NCBI GenBank assembly: GCA_903873415.1
Contig: CAIQOK010000076.1
Coordinates: 1-33,025, forward strand
Reading direction: 5' to 3'
Source: an uncultured Verrucomicrobiota bacterium
GTDB lineage: Bacteria > Verrucomicrobiota > Verrucomicrobiia > Limisphaerales > CAIQOK01
Length of the DNA: 33,025 nt
Of the stretch, positions 1 through 8,576 are shown one piece after another. The position numbers and the translations under genes were made by a program. Positions within the stretch are counted from its first letter, which is position 1. Each line of letters starts with the position of its first letter. The notes under the pieces are model-generated. The model did not search any database and was not told where the DNA came from. It saw nothing but the letters and a program-made list of their open reading frames with translations.

Positions 1-1085
1 ACCAGGGTGAGCTTCAACGGATCCCCCACCCGGACGCTATTGGTGGAGAGCTTGGGCTCATCCCGGGTGAACCTGCCGATGGCCCCGCTGAACCCTGGCA
101 ATCGCCCCTCCGGCGGCAGAGGCCGGACCTGAATCGTTACCGGGTCGGATTCCAAGAGCAGGTATTCCTGAACCCCGCCCGGCTGGAGGCCACCCTGCAG
201 AGTGATCTGGGCGCCAAAACGCATGCCGACGGTGAACCCCTGCGCAAAAAGTGTCGTTGCGCCGCGGACAAAGGGGGTGATGGCGGCGTCATAAACAAAT
301 GCGGGCACCTGCCGCCCGTCAGGCAGCAAGGTGGGCGCAATCGTCTGACGGACATCACTGCGATCCAGCAGAAATCCCTCGCCTTTGAGCTCAACCTGTG
401 CCACACCCTGCACCCCGCCGGCGTTGCCCGGAAGAATGACCCGCGCCCGCAATGACTGGCCGACATAGGCATTCGTGGCGGAAAGCTCAAACCAGAGCCG
501 CCGCTGCGGCGCAGGCGCCTGTCCCCGGGATAACACTTCCAGGCTCGCCGCCGGCACCTTCACCGGCCGACCGTAAATTTCCAGCTCGAATTCAGGCACC
601 ACCACAACCCCGGCCGCAGACGGAGACACATGATAATTAAAGACAGTGACGGGCTGCATCCGGTTCCCGGCCATCCGCATCACTTCGCCGCTGGCACCCC
701 GCTTGAGTTTTATCCCCGACAAAGACACAAGATTGGTGGGCAAGCCGGTGACGGAAGTGAGCAAGGCATTAAGTGTGACCCGGTAAACTGCCGATTCGCC
801 GGGCTGGATCTGGGCGGGATCAAATCCGGCCGAGGCTATGACCGGTGCGGCGGTATCCAACTGCGGAGCCGAAAGCATGAGCGACATGAGCGGATCCTGG
901 GCAGGCGGGGACTGGGCGGGCAGCGCCGCCGGGAGGATCCACAGGCAGAGCGGAGCGCACCGCAGAAGGTTGAAAAGACAAAAAAACAGACGCGACCGCC
1001 CCGCCCCCGGCTCGCGCAACGCGCCATGGACGTGCTGCTCTCGGGTTGTTTCTTTGGTCTTCTCCATGAAACTTTCAGGGTTCAT
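1..1085 (-). CDS. batD: BatD family protein (partial, C-terminus beyond the left edge)
   Basis: The reading frame is open from an ATG at 1085 to the window edge, about 361 residues, so the stop lies outside. The N-terminus is basic and is followed by a hydrophobic stretch (about residues 33-56, ending ...PAALPAQS) that looks like a signal peptide. Next come beta-rich segments typical of BatD, such as GFDPAQIQPGESAVYRV and LWFELSATNAYVGQSLRARV, the two repeated 'x-x-V-GQ/GE-x-x' entry motifs of BatD Ig-like domains. BatD proteins are membrane-anchored periplasmic partners of the VWA proteins BatA and BatB. The gene starts 4 bp after the stop of the TPR gene, so it is the last visible member of the operon. 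A second ATG at 1067 is a possible start. Family assignment rests on fold-like motifs plus context. Confidence 0.8.
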   Translation of the reverse strand, partial: MNPESFMEKTKETTREQHVHGALREPGAGRSRLFFCLFNLLRCAPLCLWILPAALPAQSPPAQDPLMSLMLSAPQLDTAAPVIASAGFDPAQIQPGESAVYRVTLNALLTSVTGLPTNLVSLSGIKLKRGASGEVMRMAGNRMQPVTVFNYHVSPSAAGVVVVPEFELEIYGRPVKVPAASLEVLSRGQAPAPQRRLWFELSATNAYVGQSLRARVILPGNAGGVQGVAQVELKGEGFLLDRSDVRQTIAPTLLPDGRQVPAFVYDAAITPFVRGATTLFAQGFTVGMRFGAQITLQGGLQPGGVQEYLLLESDPVTIQVRPLPPEGRLPGFSGAIGRFTRDEPKLSTNSVRVGDPLKLTL

Positions 1086-1089
1086 CCGG

Positions 1090-2055
1090 TCACCAATCTG
1101 AGCGCGAAGCGTCGCGGGGTTTCTTCTGATCTCCCTGCCCCATGGGCAAAGGCCGGCCGGCCCCGAGCTTGTATCCAGCCAAAATGTCCGCGGCTTCTTG
1201 GGGCGAGATGGGCATTTCCTTGCCCTCGCGGCCCATCCCTTCTTCCTGGCCTGGATTGGGCCCGAAAGGTGAGTCCTCGTCCTGCTCCTCGTCCCCCGGC
1301 GCCCCGGGCGGCATGTTCGGGGCGGGGATCTTCCCCTTGAGCCCCTCCATCTTTTCATCCAGCTTCCCCTTCGCCCCAGCCAGCATGGCCCCGGCCTGCT
1401 GGAGCTGGTTGATCTTGTCCACCAGCCCTGCTATCGCACGATCGGTGGCATCGGCATTGAACTGGGCGTCCTCATCCACTCCCTGCAATTCCACCACACT
1501 TTTAAAATCCGCCGCGCCGCGCTGCCACTTGACCAGAACCGCTCCGTGCTCTTTGAGGGCGCGAGCCACCGCTTCGGTGGCGGCGCGCAGCTCCCGCCGG
1601 CTGCCGCGACCGCGCACATAGGCGGCCACCATTTTCTCCACTTCATTGGAAGCCAGAGCTTCCCCGGCATGCCGTGCCGTTTCGAGGGCGTTGCCGGCGG
1701 CGTCCTGCCCGCGCCCCGCCACCTGACTGCCCGAAGGTTCCTTCTTTAGTATCTCCGCCCCCTGGGCCACGCGGACGTTGCCTAAATTGAAAAGTGCGCG
1801 GGTCTGAATTTGCGGATTCTGGGTGGCCACCGCGTTTTGCAAAAGAGTCTCGGCCTCCTGCAGTTTGCCCGCTGACAGTTGGCGGGTGCCCGCATTGAAA
1901 AAATCACGGGGCGACCGCAGCGCAGCCTCTTGAGACCCAACTTGCTCCGCCTGCAGACTTAACCCAAGGCAAAAAACCATGGCGCAAAGAATCATGCGGC
2001 GGGGCCGGCGGACGGGATGGCAACTGACCCGGCTGATGACAGACCCGGAAATCAT
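1090..2055 (-). CDS. TPR-repeat protein of the Bat operon (BatC-like)
   Basis: This 321-residue protein has a basic N-terminus and a hydrophobic signal segment (about residues 21-36, ending SLQA), so export is likely. Residues 50-110 contain a TPR-like region (FFNAGTRQLSAGKLQEAETL, then TRALFNLGNVRVAQG), the usual signature of the small TPR protein between BatB and BatD. The C-terminal third is Gly/Pro/acidic and low complexity, and it ends in ...SRSDW, reminiscent of the Trp-ended tails of Bat TPR proteins. Its ATG overlaps the batB stop by 4 bp (ATGA, 2052-2055), which implies translational coupling. TPR proteins of this operon are thought to scaffold the VWA complex. The exact Bat letter (C or E) is uncertain. 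Confidence 0.8.
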   Translation of the reverse strand: MISGSVISRVSCHPVRRPRRMILCAMVFCLGLSLQAEQVGSQEAALRSPRDFFNAGTRQLSAGKLQEAETLLQNAVATQNPQIQTRALFNLGNVRVAQGAEILKKEPSGSQVAGRGQDAAGNALETARHAGEALASNEVEKMVAAYVRGRGSRRELRAATEAVARALKEHGAVLVKWQRGAADFKSVVELQGVDEDAQFNADATDRAIAGLVDKINQLQQAGAMLAGAKGKLDEKMEGLKGKIPAPNMPPGAPGDEEQDEDSPFGPNPGQEEGMGREGKEMPISPQEAADILAGYKLGAGRPLPMGQGDQKKPRDASRSDW

Positions 2056-3080
2056 GGACGGCCCTCCCTGCGCCGGGTGCCCAGCAGCGGTTCCACGACA
2101 AGGATCAAGAGCGCGGCGGCCAGCGGGAAATGAAACCGGTCAACCCCCAACTTGCGCTCGCGGGCGGCGTCTTCGCGGGCTGTCAACGCCGTGACGGCCA
2201 ACTCCACCTTGGCCAGACCCTGCCCCGGACCGCCGAGCGGAAAATAGTCACCGCGGGTGGCCCGGGCGATCTGCCCCAGAATCTGCTCATCCAAACGACT
2301 GTGCACAATCCCACCCTTGCGATCCCGCGCCACAACAGATTGCCCGGCCTCGTTCATGAAATGAATCTCCGACCCCGATGGCGTTCCCACCCCGATGGTA
2401 AAAACAACGACACCCTGATTGGCGAGGGATTCGGCCATCTTCACCCCCCCCTGCTCCAGATCTTCGCCGTCGGTGAGCAGAACGATCAACTTGCGCCGGC
2501 TGTCCTTGTCCATGGCCCGAAAGGCCTCCTCCAACCCGCGACCCACGTCCGTACCGGGCACGGTGATGATTCTCTCATCCACGGCACGAAGGGCGTCCTC
2601 AAACGCGCCATAATCAAAGGTCAGCGGACACTGTAAGAAGGCTTGTCCGGCAAAGGCCACCAGGCCGACGCGCCCGGTGCCGCGGCGGCGCACAAAATCC
2701 AGCAGGGCGTAGCGTGCGCGCTCCAGCCGGTTGGGTGCCACATCCGCGGCCAGCATGCTCCGGGAACAATCGAGCACAAACACGACATCTTCCCCGGCCA
2801 ACTGCTGTTCCCTCGAAGCCTCTTCGCCCCATTGCGGGCGGGCCAGCGCCAGGCCAAGGCCGGCCACCGCAGCCACGAGCAAAGCCTCCTTGATCCTGCG
2901 CCGCGCGGGACTGTGGGAGCGGGTCAGCTCCGCCGAAAACCGGGGGCTGGCAAGCAGGGTGAGCTGCCGGCGGCGCGCCCGGGACGCATACCCGTGGAGA
3001 AGGATGAGCAGCAACGGCAGGAGCGCCGGCACCCAGAGCCAGCGCGGGTCGGCGAAATGGGGCTGGGCGAAATCCATCAT
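2052..3080 (-). CDS. batB: BatB-like VWA-domain membrane protein
   Basis: This is a 342-residue protein with N-terminal membrane segments (about 14-29 and 66-80), a von Willebrand factor A domain and a C-terminal membrane helix (FHFPLAAALLILVVEPLLG). The metal-ion-dependent adhesion site is intact: DCSRS at residues 104-108, GTDVG, and LLTDGEDLEQGG. The frame is open further upstream, but the ATG at 3080 (MMDFAQPHFADPRWLW) overlaps the batA stop as ATGA and begins at the usual 'F-x-x-P-x-W-L-W' Bat N-terminus, so it is preferred. BatA and BatB form an inner-membrane complex linked to aerotolerance and stress survival in Bacteroides and Leptospira; the precise substrate is unknown. Confidence 0.9.
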   Translation of the reverse strand: MMDFAQPHFADPRWLWVPALLPLLLILLHGYASRARRRQLTLLASPRFSAELTRSHSPARRRIKEALLVAAVAGLGLALARPQWGEEASREQQLAGEDVVFVLDCSRSMLAADVAPNRLERARYALLDFVRRRGTGRVGLVAFAGQAFLQCPLTFDYGAFEDALRAVDERIITVPGTDVGRGLEEAFRAMDKDSRRKLIVLLTDGEDLEQGGVKMAESLANQGVVVFTIGVGTPSGSEIHFMNEAGQSVVARDRKGGIVHSRLDEQILGQIARATRGDYFPLGGPGQGLAKVELAVTALTAREDAARERKLGVDRFHFPLAAALLILVVEPLLGTRRREGRP

Positions 3081-4117
3081 GGCACGCGACGAAAACGGGT
3101 GTTGGCGAGAACAAGCTCCAGCGCGAAGAGCGCCAGCGCCGCCAGAAGCGGCCACTCAAAGAGCGGCGTGTAGGTGGTATAACGCTTAAGCTTGACCTCT
3201 GTCTTCTCCAACCGGTCTATGTCGTCATAAATCCGGCGCAGCTCGGTCCGGTTGGTGGCCCGATAAAACCTGCCTTTCGAAAGCCCCGCCATTTTGCCCA
3301 GAACCTCGTAGTTGGCAGGCTGCAGCGTCATGGTGGGAATCAAGTTGCCCGCCGCATCCAGCTCCAGCTTCCCGTTGGCCGGATTGAATTTGGGCAGCTG
3401 GCAGGGCTCCTCAATCCCGATGCCGATGGTGTAAATCTTCGCACCCAGTGCCGCCGCGAGCTGCGCCGCCGGCACCGGATCAATGTCACCGCGGTTATTG
3501 TCCCCATCGGTCAGCAGAATGATAATGCGGCTCTTACCCTCCTTGATTGCCGCCAGGCGCTTGGCCGCGCAGGCCGTCGCGTCCCCGATCGCGGTGCCCA
3601 AATCCCGGATCAACCCCACAAACAGACGATCCAGATTCCGGATCAGCCAATCGTGGTTGAGGGTCAGCGGACTGGCGACGTAAGGAACGGCGGAGAAAGC
3701 AATCAACCCAAGCCTGTCATTGGGCCGTTTGTGAATGAAATCTTCCAGCACCTCGCGGGCCAGCTCGAATCGGGACACCCGCTCCTGCGGGCCGCTCATG
3801 TCCTGGGCCATCATGGACCAGGACAAATCAAGCACGAGCATGATATCAACGCCGCTGGTATTGGTTTCAGTGCGGTCATTGGCAAAGCGCGGACCGGCCA
3901 ATGCGACGATGCACAGCCCGGCCACGGGCAATCGCAGGAACATCATCCAGCGCCCTGCCGCGCCTCTGGCCTTGGCCCCGGCGGCGCGGGCCAAATCCGA
4001 ACTGGAGAATCTCAAGGCGGAAGGCCGGCCGATTCTTCCGCGCAAAAACGCATAGATCGGCAGCAGCGCCAGCAGAAGCAGCAACCACGGATATTGAAAC
4101 TGAAAATTCCCGCTCAT
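3077..4117 (-). CDS. batA: BatA-like VWA-domain membrane protein
   Basis: This 346-residue protein has the same architecture as its neighbour: an N-terminal 'FQYPWLLLLLALLPIYAFLR' helix (about 7-26), a second helix near 59-75, a VWA domain and a C-terminal helix (WPLLAALALFALELVLA). MIDAS residues are visible as DLSWS at 97-101, a threonine in DLGTAIGDA, and LLTDGDNN. The two tandem VWA proteins are the diagnostic core of Bat operons and are expected to act with the MoxR ATPase in folding or inserting an envelope complex. The start overlaps the DUF4381-like gene by ATGA (4114-4117). All catalytic-type positions look intact. Confidence 0.92.
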   Translation of the reverse strand: MSGNFQFQYPWLLLLLALLPIYAFLRGRIGRPSALRFSSSDLARAAGAKARGAAGRWMMFLRLPVAGLCIVALAGPRFANDRTETNTSGVDIMLVLDLSWSMMAQDMSGPQERVSRFELAREVLEDFIHKRPNDRLGLIAFSAVPYVASPLTLNHDWLIRNLDRLFVGLIRDLGTAIGDATACAAKRLAAIKEGKSRIIILLTDGDNNRGDIDPVPAAQLAAALGAKIYTIGIGIEEPCQLPKFNPANGKLELDAAGNLIPTMTLQPANYEVLGKMAGLSKGRFYRATNRTELRRIYDDIDRLEKTEVKLKRYTTYTPLFEWPLLAALALFALELVLANTRFRRVP

Positions 4118-4776
4118 GGTTTCTGCTCCGGTCCCGGGCCGCCCCCCCCGCCGGAGGCTCTTTGGGCGCGGCTGCTTTCGGCCAGTTCAACCAAGTGCAG
4201 CGCACCAGCCGCCGCACTGCCACCCTGCGCGGGGGCCGACAGGGCGAATTTCCGCTCGTCGCAGCGCCGCAGAAAATCCCCCACTTGCAACACCAGCCCC
4301 GGATCGAGCCGGTTGCGCGCGGCGATGTCCCGACAGAACTCGGCGGTGGTTCGCTCGCCGGGAGGCAATTCCAGAGTGACGGCGAAATACCGGCAAAGCG
4401 TCCGCGAAATCCGGCTCAAGACCCGGCCGTTTTCCGGCTCGCCTCGCAGCGCTTCCAACCCTTTGCGGGCGGCCATCTCCGCAGGCTCAGGCATCATCTT
4501 CGCTTTACGCATCACCCATCTCAGCCAGATGCACAACCCAACGGCCAGCGAGAGTCCCGCCAACGTCAGCGTCCAGGCATGGCGCTCGCCAAACGAGGGA
4601 ATAATCTCCGGCCTGGGCGGACGCAAAACAGGCAACTCGTCCCCGCCGCCCGCCGGCCCGGCCATCAGGACGTCGACCGCGCCTTGGAGCATCACACCTA
4701 GAAACATCAAGCGCCCCGCCCCCCAGCGCGGGATCCAACTCCAGACCGGAAATCCCCCCCCGTGCCAGGGCTTCAT
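4114..4776 (-). CDS. DUF4381-like membrane protein of the MoxR/Bat operon
   Basis: This 220-residue protein has a hydrophobic N-terminal stretch (about 22-40), a clear transmembrane helix at about 67-89 (AWTLTLAGLSLAVGLCIWLR), and a cytoplasmic helical domain with 'LSRISRTLCRYFAVTLELPPG' followed by 'TTAEFCRDIA'. Small proteins of this layout (DUF4381-type) sit between DUF58 and batA in MoxR operons, and that is the position here. The ATG overlaps the end of the DUF58 gene by 4 bp. Two 8-base C/G homopolymers encode glycine runs near each end of the protein (4142-4149 and 4754-4761). Molecular function is unknown; the assignment is mostly positional and topological. Confidence 0.72.
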   Translation of the reverse strand: MKPWHGGGFPVWSWIPRWGAGRLMFLGVMLQGAVDVLMAGPAGGGDELPVLRPPRPEIIPSFGERHAWTLTLAGLSLAVGLCIWLRWVMRKAKMMPEPAEMAARKGLEALRGEPENGRVLSRISRTLCRYFAVTLELPPGERTTAEFCRDIAARNRLDPGLVLQVGDFLRRCDERKFALSAPAQGGSAAAGALHLVELAESSRAQRASGGGGGPGPEQKP

Positions 4777-5690
4777 CCACGCCTCCTTCCCCGCCGGGTT
4801 TCGAAGAAATGCTGGAGTTTCTGGGCAAACGGCTCGGCGCTGCTGAACCGAAGTGTATCCACCCCGGCCCGGTTGAAAGCGCGGTCCAGTCCGGCCAGTC
4901 GCTCTGAGTTGATGCGGGCGAACTTTTCCCGCACGGCGGCCCGGTTGGAATCCAGTTCCAGCAGCTCCCCCGTTTCGGCATCCTCAATTCCAAGCAGCCC
5001 GGCGGCGGGCAGAACATTCTCGCGGGGATCATGCAGGTGCAGGCAAACCAGATCGTGATGGGCGTTGGTGAGGCCTAATTCCTGAATGGCATCACGCGGC
5101 CCGCTGGAGCGCGCCGCCTCCGGCCCGACACTGTGCAGGAAATCCGTGAGCAGAAAAACCATGGAACGGCGGGGCAAAACGTGGTTGAGAAAGGTCAGCG
5201 CCGCCGTAATGTCCGTCCCCGGACGGCGGGGCTGAAAGGCGAGCAGCTCGCGCAAAATCCGCAGGATATGCCGGCGCCCTTTGCGGGCGGGAACAAACAA
5301 CTCCACCGTCTCACTGAAAAGCAACAGGGCCACCTTGTCGCTGCTGCGGGCCGCGGAAACGGCCAGCGTCCCCGCAATTTCCGCGGCGAACTCCCGCTTG
5401 CTGCGCTGTTGTGAACCAAAGGCCGAGGAGGCTGAAACATCCACGGCCAACACCACCGTCATCTCGCGCTCCTCACGGTAGCGTTTCACAAAAGGCCGCC
5501 CCATGCGATTGGTCACATTCCAATCAATCGTCCGCACATCGTCCCCCGGCATGTATTCCCGGAGCTCCTCGAAATCCATGCCGCGCCCCTTGAAATGACT
5601 CAGATACGCCCCCACCATCATGTCGTTGACCAACCGATTGGTGCGGGCCTCGACACGCCGGACGGATTCGAGCAACTCGGCAAGCGTCAT
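4773..5690 (-). CDS. DUF58 domain protein (MoxR partner, VWA-like)
   Basis: The protein is 305 residues from the ATG at 5690 and carries the canonical DUF58 signatures: RRVEARTNRLVNDMMVGAY near the N-terminus, FKGRGMDF, and REYMPGDDVRTIDWN at about residues 44-58. A VWA-like part follows with DVSAS (84-88), GTDITAAL and LLTDFLHS. The frame continues upstream to a TTG at 5759, which would add 23 residues, but family members normally begin about 10 residues before the 'RRxExRT' motif, so the ATG is preferred. DUF58 proteins work with MoxR ATPases in the same operon. It lies 97 bp downstream of moxR and overlaps the next gene by ATGA. Confidence 0.9.
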   Translation of the reverse strand: MTLAELLESVRRVEARTNRLVNDMMVGAYLSHFKGRGMDFEELREYMPGDDVRTIDWNVTNRMGRPFVKRYREEREMTVVLAVDVSASSAFGSQQRSKREFAAEIAGTLAVSAARSSDKVALLLFSETVELFVPARKGRRHILRILRELLAFQPRRPGTDITAALTFLNHVLPRRSMVFLLTDFLHSVGPEAARSSGPRDAIQELGLTNAHHDLVCLHLHDPRENVLPAAGLLGIEDAETGELLELDSNRAAVREKFARINSERLAGLDRAFNRAGVDTLRFSSAEPFAQKLQHFFETRRGRRRG

Positions 5691-5787
5691 GACATCCAAG
5701 TGACCGGGTTCAAGGACGGGAGCTTCGCCTGGCGACCGCAGCCGGAATGCCCCGGACAAGCTCCAGCTTGGGGCTGATCAGGCATGT

Positions 5788-6768
5788 TCACGGCACGGGC
5801 ACCGCATTGAAAATCTTCTGGATGATCGCATCGCTTGTCACCCCCTGCGCCTCGGCCTCATAGGTGAGAATGACCCGGTGCCGCAAGACGTCCGGACCGA
5901 TGCTCTTGATATCCTCGGGGGTGACATAGGAGCGCCCCTGCAACAAGGCCCAAGCCCGGGCGGCCACCGTCAGGAAGATGGTGGCCCGCGGCGAGGCTCC
6001 GAACTGGATGAAATGCTTGAGATCAAGCTTGTATTTCTCCGGCTGCCGCGTGGCGAACACCAAATGCACTATGTAATCACGCACCTTCTCATCCACATGA
6101 ATCTGATCCACCAGCTTGCGCGTCCGCAATATCTCGTCCAACCCCACCACCGCCTTGACTTTGGTTTCAGGCGCCGTGAAGGCCATCCGGTCCAGTATCT
6201 TGCGCTCCTCCTCGAACGAAGGGTAGTCCAGCAGGACCTTGAACATAAACCGGTCCACTTGCGCTTCGGGCAGCGGATAGGTGCCCTCTTGGTCGATGGG
6301 ATTCTCTGTGGCCAGCACGAGAAAAGGCGAGGGCAGCAGCATGGTCTCGCCGCCCAGCGTGACCTGTCGTTCCTGCATGGCCTCCAGCAACGCCGACTGC
6401 ACCTTGGCCGGCGCTCGGTTGATTTCGTCGGCCAGCAGCAGGTTGGCAAACACCGGCCCGCGCGTGGCATGATACTTGCCGTCCTGAGGATTATAAATCA
6501 ATGTCCCTACAATGTCGGCGGGGAGCAGGTCCGGAGTGAACTGGATGCGATGGAAAGTGGCGTGTATGGCGGAGGCAAGCATCCGCACGGAAAGTGTTTT
6601 GGCGAGCCCTGGAACCCCTTCCAGAAGGACATGGCCGTTGGCCAGCAGCCCCACCAGCAAGCGGTCCACCAGCTGCTCCTGGCCCACAATCACGCGGCCG
6701 ATTTCTTCCCGCAGGTTCTTGATCCAGACGTGGGCCGCCTGAACTTCTTCGTTCAACACTGTGTTCAT
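5788..6768 (-). CDS. moxR: MoxR-type AAA+ ATPase
   Basis: This 326-residue AAA+ protein has a Walker A GVPGLAKT at residues 51-58, Walker B LLLADEINRAP with Asp114/Glu115, the MoxR hallmark ALLEAMQERQVT, sensor 1 'VLATENPIDQEGTYPLPEAQ', and the C-terminal lid with FGASPRATI. The length is typical. MoxR ATPases act as chaperones that mature or insert complexes with VWA-domain partners, and five such partners or accessory genes follow directly. It is the promoter-proximal gene of the operon. A possible promoter is recorded at 6777-6805. Confidence 0.96.
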   Translation of the reverse strand: MNTVLNEEVQAAHVWIKNLREEIGRVIVGQEQLVDRLLVGLLANGHVLLEGVPGLAKTLSVRMLASAIHATFHRIQFTPDLLPADIVGTLIYNPQDGKYHATRGPVFANLLLADEINRAPAKVQSALLEAMQERQVTLGGETMLLPSPFLVLATENPIDQEGTYPLPEAQVDRFMFKVLLDYPSFEEERKILDRMAFTAPETKVKAVVGLDEILRTRKLVDQIHVDEKVRDYIVHLVFATRQPEKYKLDLKHFIQFGASPRATIFLTVAARAWALLQGRSYVTPEDIKSIGPDVLRHRVILTYEAEAQGVTSDAIIQKIFNAVPVP

Positions 6769-6776
6769 TGCGCAGG

Positions 6777-6805
6777 ACTTTAAGGGGCAATCACTGGAAG
6801 CTCAA
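6777..6805 (-). promoter_or_regulatory. Candidate sigma70-type promoter of the moxR/bat operon
   Basis: Reading the minus strand, TTGAGC (6805-6800) is followed after exactly 17 bases by TAAAGT (6782-6777). Each hexamer matches consensus at 4 of 6 positions. The -10 box ends only 8 bases before the moxR ATG, so a transcript from here would be nearly leaderless. Chance occurrence cannot be excluded. Confidence 0.3.
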
Positions 6806-6848
6806 GGACTCTATCAAAACCTGAAGGGGGGATTCCCCGAGGCTTTCA

Positions 6849-6885
6849 GAAAAAGAGCAGCCGGTTGAAGATCCACCGGCTGCTC
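6849..6885 (-). terminator. Intrinsic terminator of the RGG-like protein gene
   Basis: Two 11-base arms (GAGCAGCCGGT at 6855-6865 and its exact complement at 6875-6885) enclose a 9-base loop. On the minus strand the hairpin is followed at once by five T residues (6854-6850). It lies 14 bp beyond the stop codon of the upstream minus-strand gene and insulates that gene from moxR. Confidence 0.85.
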
Positions 6886-6899
6886 GTGATACAGAGAGA

Positions 6900-8576
6900 T
6901 TATTCGGACCGGGCTTCACCGGTGTGAGGGGCATCCACCGCGGGTGGTTGAGCCGCTTCGGCGGGAGCCGAAACTTGCACAGCCACAGGTGCTTCGGGCT
7001 CGGCTGGAAGGGGCTCCACAACGGCATCCAATTCCGCCGACGATTCGGTCAGGGGAGCGTCAACCGGAACCGGATGGGCTGGTATGTTTTCCTGCGCAGA
7101 CACCGGCTTGGCTTGAGCGGCGGGAGACTTCTTGGGTTGCGGGCGGGGCTGCTGAGGCGGCTTGGGCAGCGGCTTCTTGGCAGTCTCCAGCGTGCCGTTG
7201 GCAAATTCAATCACATGGCCTTGATGGATGAGCCAGTGCAAATCCATGATCACCGCAGACTGTTGTGGGCTGGCCTGAGCAGGCTCCGCAGGGGCGGGAA
7301 CCTCTCCGGACGCCGCCTCCGACGCAGCGGCGGGGGCAGTGACCGGGGCCAAGGCCTCAAGCAGCTTGCGCCGGGTGCACTTGGGCGTCTTGTCAATGAA
7401 GGCAATGATTTGCTTGATCATCTCCGAAACCGGAGTTGAATCCAGATCGAGGAAATGCGGACGCGCCACCGAGACATGGGTCAAGGTTTTGTTGACCTTG
7501 AAGAACTGCAATCCGTGTCCGGCAAATTGCTGGCTCAGAATGGTGGCCAACTGGAGGGGGAAGCGGCGCTGATCCTCGCAGGCCTGACGAACCAACTGGA
7601 GCAGGCCCGGGCTGCGCAGATTACGCGCCGCCACACCACCCAGCTTCACCCGGTCCACCGGCTTGATGATCGCGTCCTTGTGCACCTCGCGGAAATGCTT
7701 CTCCACCTCCTCCAAGCTGTGAAGGCGCAGCGGTTCGGGAATGTTCAGCCCGATGTATTCGGTCTTCCAACTCAGTCCCTCGACCCACTTCTTGACCACT
7801 TCCTCGTCGCGGACGATGCGGACCCGGGCCTTGAAGGCGTCGAAGGGCATGCGGGCAAAGCGCTCGGCGTGCAGCTTGCGCAATTGGTTCTGGTAATCGT
7901 GATAATTGGGCGGACCGAGAATCTCGCCGCTGAAGCCGCACTGGGCCACGAAAGTATAACTCCCCTTGGGCGGTTCGGTGGCCGTGCGCTCGGACTGATA
8001 GAAGGTGTCGAAATGCTTCTTGAGCACATGCGTCACAGCCTCGTTCTCAGAAACCCAAAGTGTGTCGTCCATGGCGCAGAGAAAGAGCTGCTGCGCCACG
8101 CTGCCGTCAGGCCGTTTCTCCAAAGCAAAGGAAATTACGTAGCGCTCCGGCTTCTCCAGAATAAGCCGCGCGATGTCAAACAGCGGAAACGCCCGGCCCG
8201 TGGACTTGATTTGACGGGCCAGCGATTCAACCCCTTTTTCCTCCGGCATCAGAGTCACACTCACCTCCGGCAACGCGGGCGGCGGCTCCGGACGCTCGCG
8301 CCTCTCAGGACGGTCCCCGCCCCCACTGCCCATTGGGCCACGGCCACCCTGACCGCCTGGACGGTTGCGGTCGCCCTCGCGCCGTGGAGCGGCACCGCGA
8401 TCCCCTTCCCTCCGGGGAGGCCGCGGACCACCGCGCCGGTCGCGGTCGTCGCCACGCCTAGGGCGCTCGTCGCCACCCTCGAAGTGGGCATAAGATTTAG
8501 GGGTAGCGGACTCCTGCGCCCATGCGGGCAGAAAGAGTTTTTCCAGATCCAGTGCGTTGTCAGGCAATGTGCTCAT
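6900..8576 (-). CDS. Unnamed protein with Arg/Gly-rich N-terminal region
   Basis: The protein is 558 residues from the ATG at 8576 (MSTLPDNALDLEKLFLPAW); the frame stays open 26 codons upstream, but without an ATG or ribosome site. Three parts are visible. Residues about 34-98 are low complexity, with RGG/RRG/RREGDR repeats like RNA-binding tails. Residues about 105-420 are an ordered mixed alpha/beta domain that includes CAMDDTLWVSENEAVTHVL, VAQCGFSGEILGPPNYHDYQ and HAERFARMPFDAFKARVRIV. The tail of about 110 residues is Pro/Ala-rich. No signal peptide or membrane helix is seen, so it is probably cytoplasmic. I do not recognise a named family; similar sequences seem to be confined to Verrucomicrobia (recollection, not a search). 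RNA binding is an inference from composition only. The gene is monocistronic with a strong terminator. Confidence 0.85.
   Translation of the reverse strand: MSTLPDNALDLEKLFLPAWAQESATPKSYAHFEGGDERPRRGDDRDRRGGPRPPRREGDRGAAPRREGDRNRPGGQGGRGPMGSGGGDRPERRERPEPPPALPEVSVTLMPEEKGVESLARQIKSTGRAFPLFDIARLILEKPERYVISFALEKRPDGSVAQQLFLCAMDDTLWVSENEAVTHVLKKHFDTFYQSERTATEPPKGSYTFVAQCGFSGEILGPPNYHDYQNQLRKLHAERFARMPFDAFKARVRIVRDEEVVKKWVEGLSWKTEYIGLNIPEPLRLHSLEEVEKHFREVHKDAIIKPVDRVKLGGVAARNLRSPGLLQLVRQACEDQRRFPLQLATILSQQFAGHGLQFFKVNKTLTHVSVARPHFLDLDSTPVSEMIKQIIAFIDKTPKCTRRKLLEALAPVTAPAAASEAASGEVPAPAEPAQASPQQSAVIMDLHWLIHQGHVIEFANGTLETAKKPLPKPPQQPRPQPKKSPAAQAKPVSAQENIPAHPVPVDAPLTESSAELDAVVEPLPAEPEAPVAVQVSAPAEAAQPPAVDAPHTGEARSE

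Noticed and set aside
630-1340. 236-codon plus-strand frame opposite batD
   Set aside because: It is antisense to a well-supported BatD frame, is Pro/Arg-rich, and has no family motif; GC-rich DNA gives long shadow frames.
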